Source: Prosapia bicincta
Taxonomy: Eukaryota; Arthropoda; Insecta; Hemiptera; Cercopidae
Assembly: GCA_036971475.1 (NCBI GenBank)
Contig: JBAIZL010000002.1
Location: 128,529,533 to 128,593,532 of the forward strand
Length of the DNA stretch: 64,000 nucleotides
Reading direction: 5' to 3'
Part shown: positions 63,761 through 64,000 of the stretch, in pieces
Layout of the letters: each line of letters starts with the position of its first letter
How positions within the stretch are numbered: the stretch's first letter is position 1
The notes under the pieces: generated by a model
What the model saw: only the letters and a program-made list of their open reading frames with translations
The model's database searches: none
What the model was told of the DNA's origin: nothing
Translations under genes and position numbers: made by a program

Positions 63761-64000
63761 AAAATAAATTCAATAACCCAACCAAATACTCAAAATGACA
63801 AACCCATAAAATACTTAACAATACCATACAGATTATCCAACACTCATAAACGAACCAACACACTAAGTAAATACAATTACTGTATAGCCTACTCCACATC
63901 CAACACTCTCAACAAACAACACAAGCAACAGCAACAACATAAACAAAGACACACACACTACTCCGCTGGTGTTTACAAACTAACTTGCAGTTCGTGTCAA
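63761..64000 (+). pseudogene. Penelope-like element fragment entering a GIY-YIG domain, cut by window end
   Basis: An open plus-strand frame of 80 codons runs from just after a TGA at 63758-63760 to the end of the window. It has no start codon of its own. Its order matches the linker and nuclease start of Penelope-like proteins: KYLTIPYRLSNTHK, then YNYCIAYSTSNTLNK, a Gln/His/Lys-rich linker, then SAGVYKLTCSSCQ, where GVY is the first half of the GIY-YIG motif and C-X2-C the metal pair. It differs strongly from the minus-strand copy at 58 kb, so it belongs to another Penelope-like family. The reverse transcriptase part is not upstream (a GT tract lies there), so the copy is 5'-truncated. I call it a remnant, but the rest lies outside the window. 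Confidence 0.75.

Overview
This window looks like a gene-poor, repeat-packed stretch of an arthropod (probably insect) nuclear genome, most likely heterochromatin. The evidence is the mix of transposon remnants (an RNase H-bearing non-LTR retrotransposon, Penelope-like GIY-YIG elements, a Tc1/mariner transposase, Helitron-like and pogo-like non-autonomous elements), AT-rich spacers, long CA/GT/TA tracts, and the lack of any recognisable host gene, rRNA or tRNA. By my count about two thirds of the 64 kb is tandem repeat.

Layout, left to right. 1-4494: a 96-bp satellite running off the left edge. 4495-8597: AT-rich spacer with a 576-bp inverted-repeat element (6071-6646) and three copies of a 103-bp tandem repeat (7243-7556). 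8598-9816: a 20-bp minisatellite organised into 160-bp blocks. 9961-11850: a diverged short duplication, then a broken non-LTR retrotransposon on the minus strand. 11873-13087: a 1.2-kb CA tract whose interruptions recur in fixed order. 13088-42045: the dominant feature, about 99 copies of a 281-289-bp satellite with several layers of higher-order duplication, and a sharp left edge but a decayed right edge. 43560-43850: a second non-LTR fragment. 44024-48349: an unrelated 103-bp satellite with a 1749-bp block duplication. 48350-59400: a transposon graveyard with two long palindromes that carry hammerhead-ribozyme-like motifs, a roughly 695-bp repeat in direct and inverted copies, Helitron-like pieces, a dead mariner-type transposase and a truncated Penelope-like element. 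59929-61435: a 36-bp minisatellite that stays open in one frame for 17 units. 61436-64000: low-complexity DNA, a pogo-like MITE, a GT tract, and the start of another Penelope-like endonuclease domain at the right edge.

Nothing here forms an operon or pathway. The protein-coding stretches are pieces of selfish elements; most show frameshifts, stops or truncation, and the rest are cut by a window or element edge. The most interesting signal is the set of hammerhead-like motifs at the Penelope-like termini near 51.4, 54.75 and 58.04 kb: helix I and helix II differ in sequence between copies but stay base-paired by compensating changes. The next most interesting is the nested higher-order structure of the satellites, including the CA tract.
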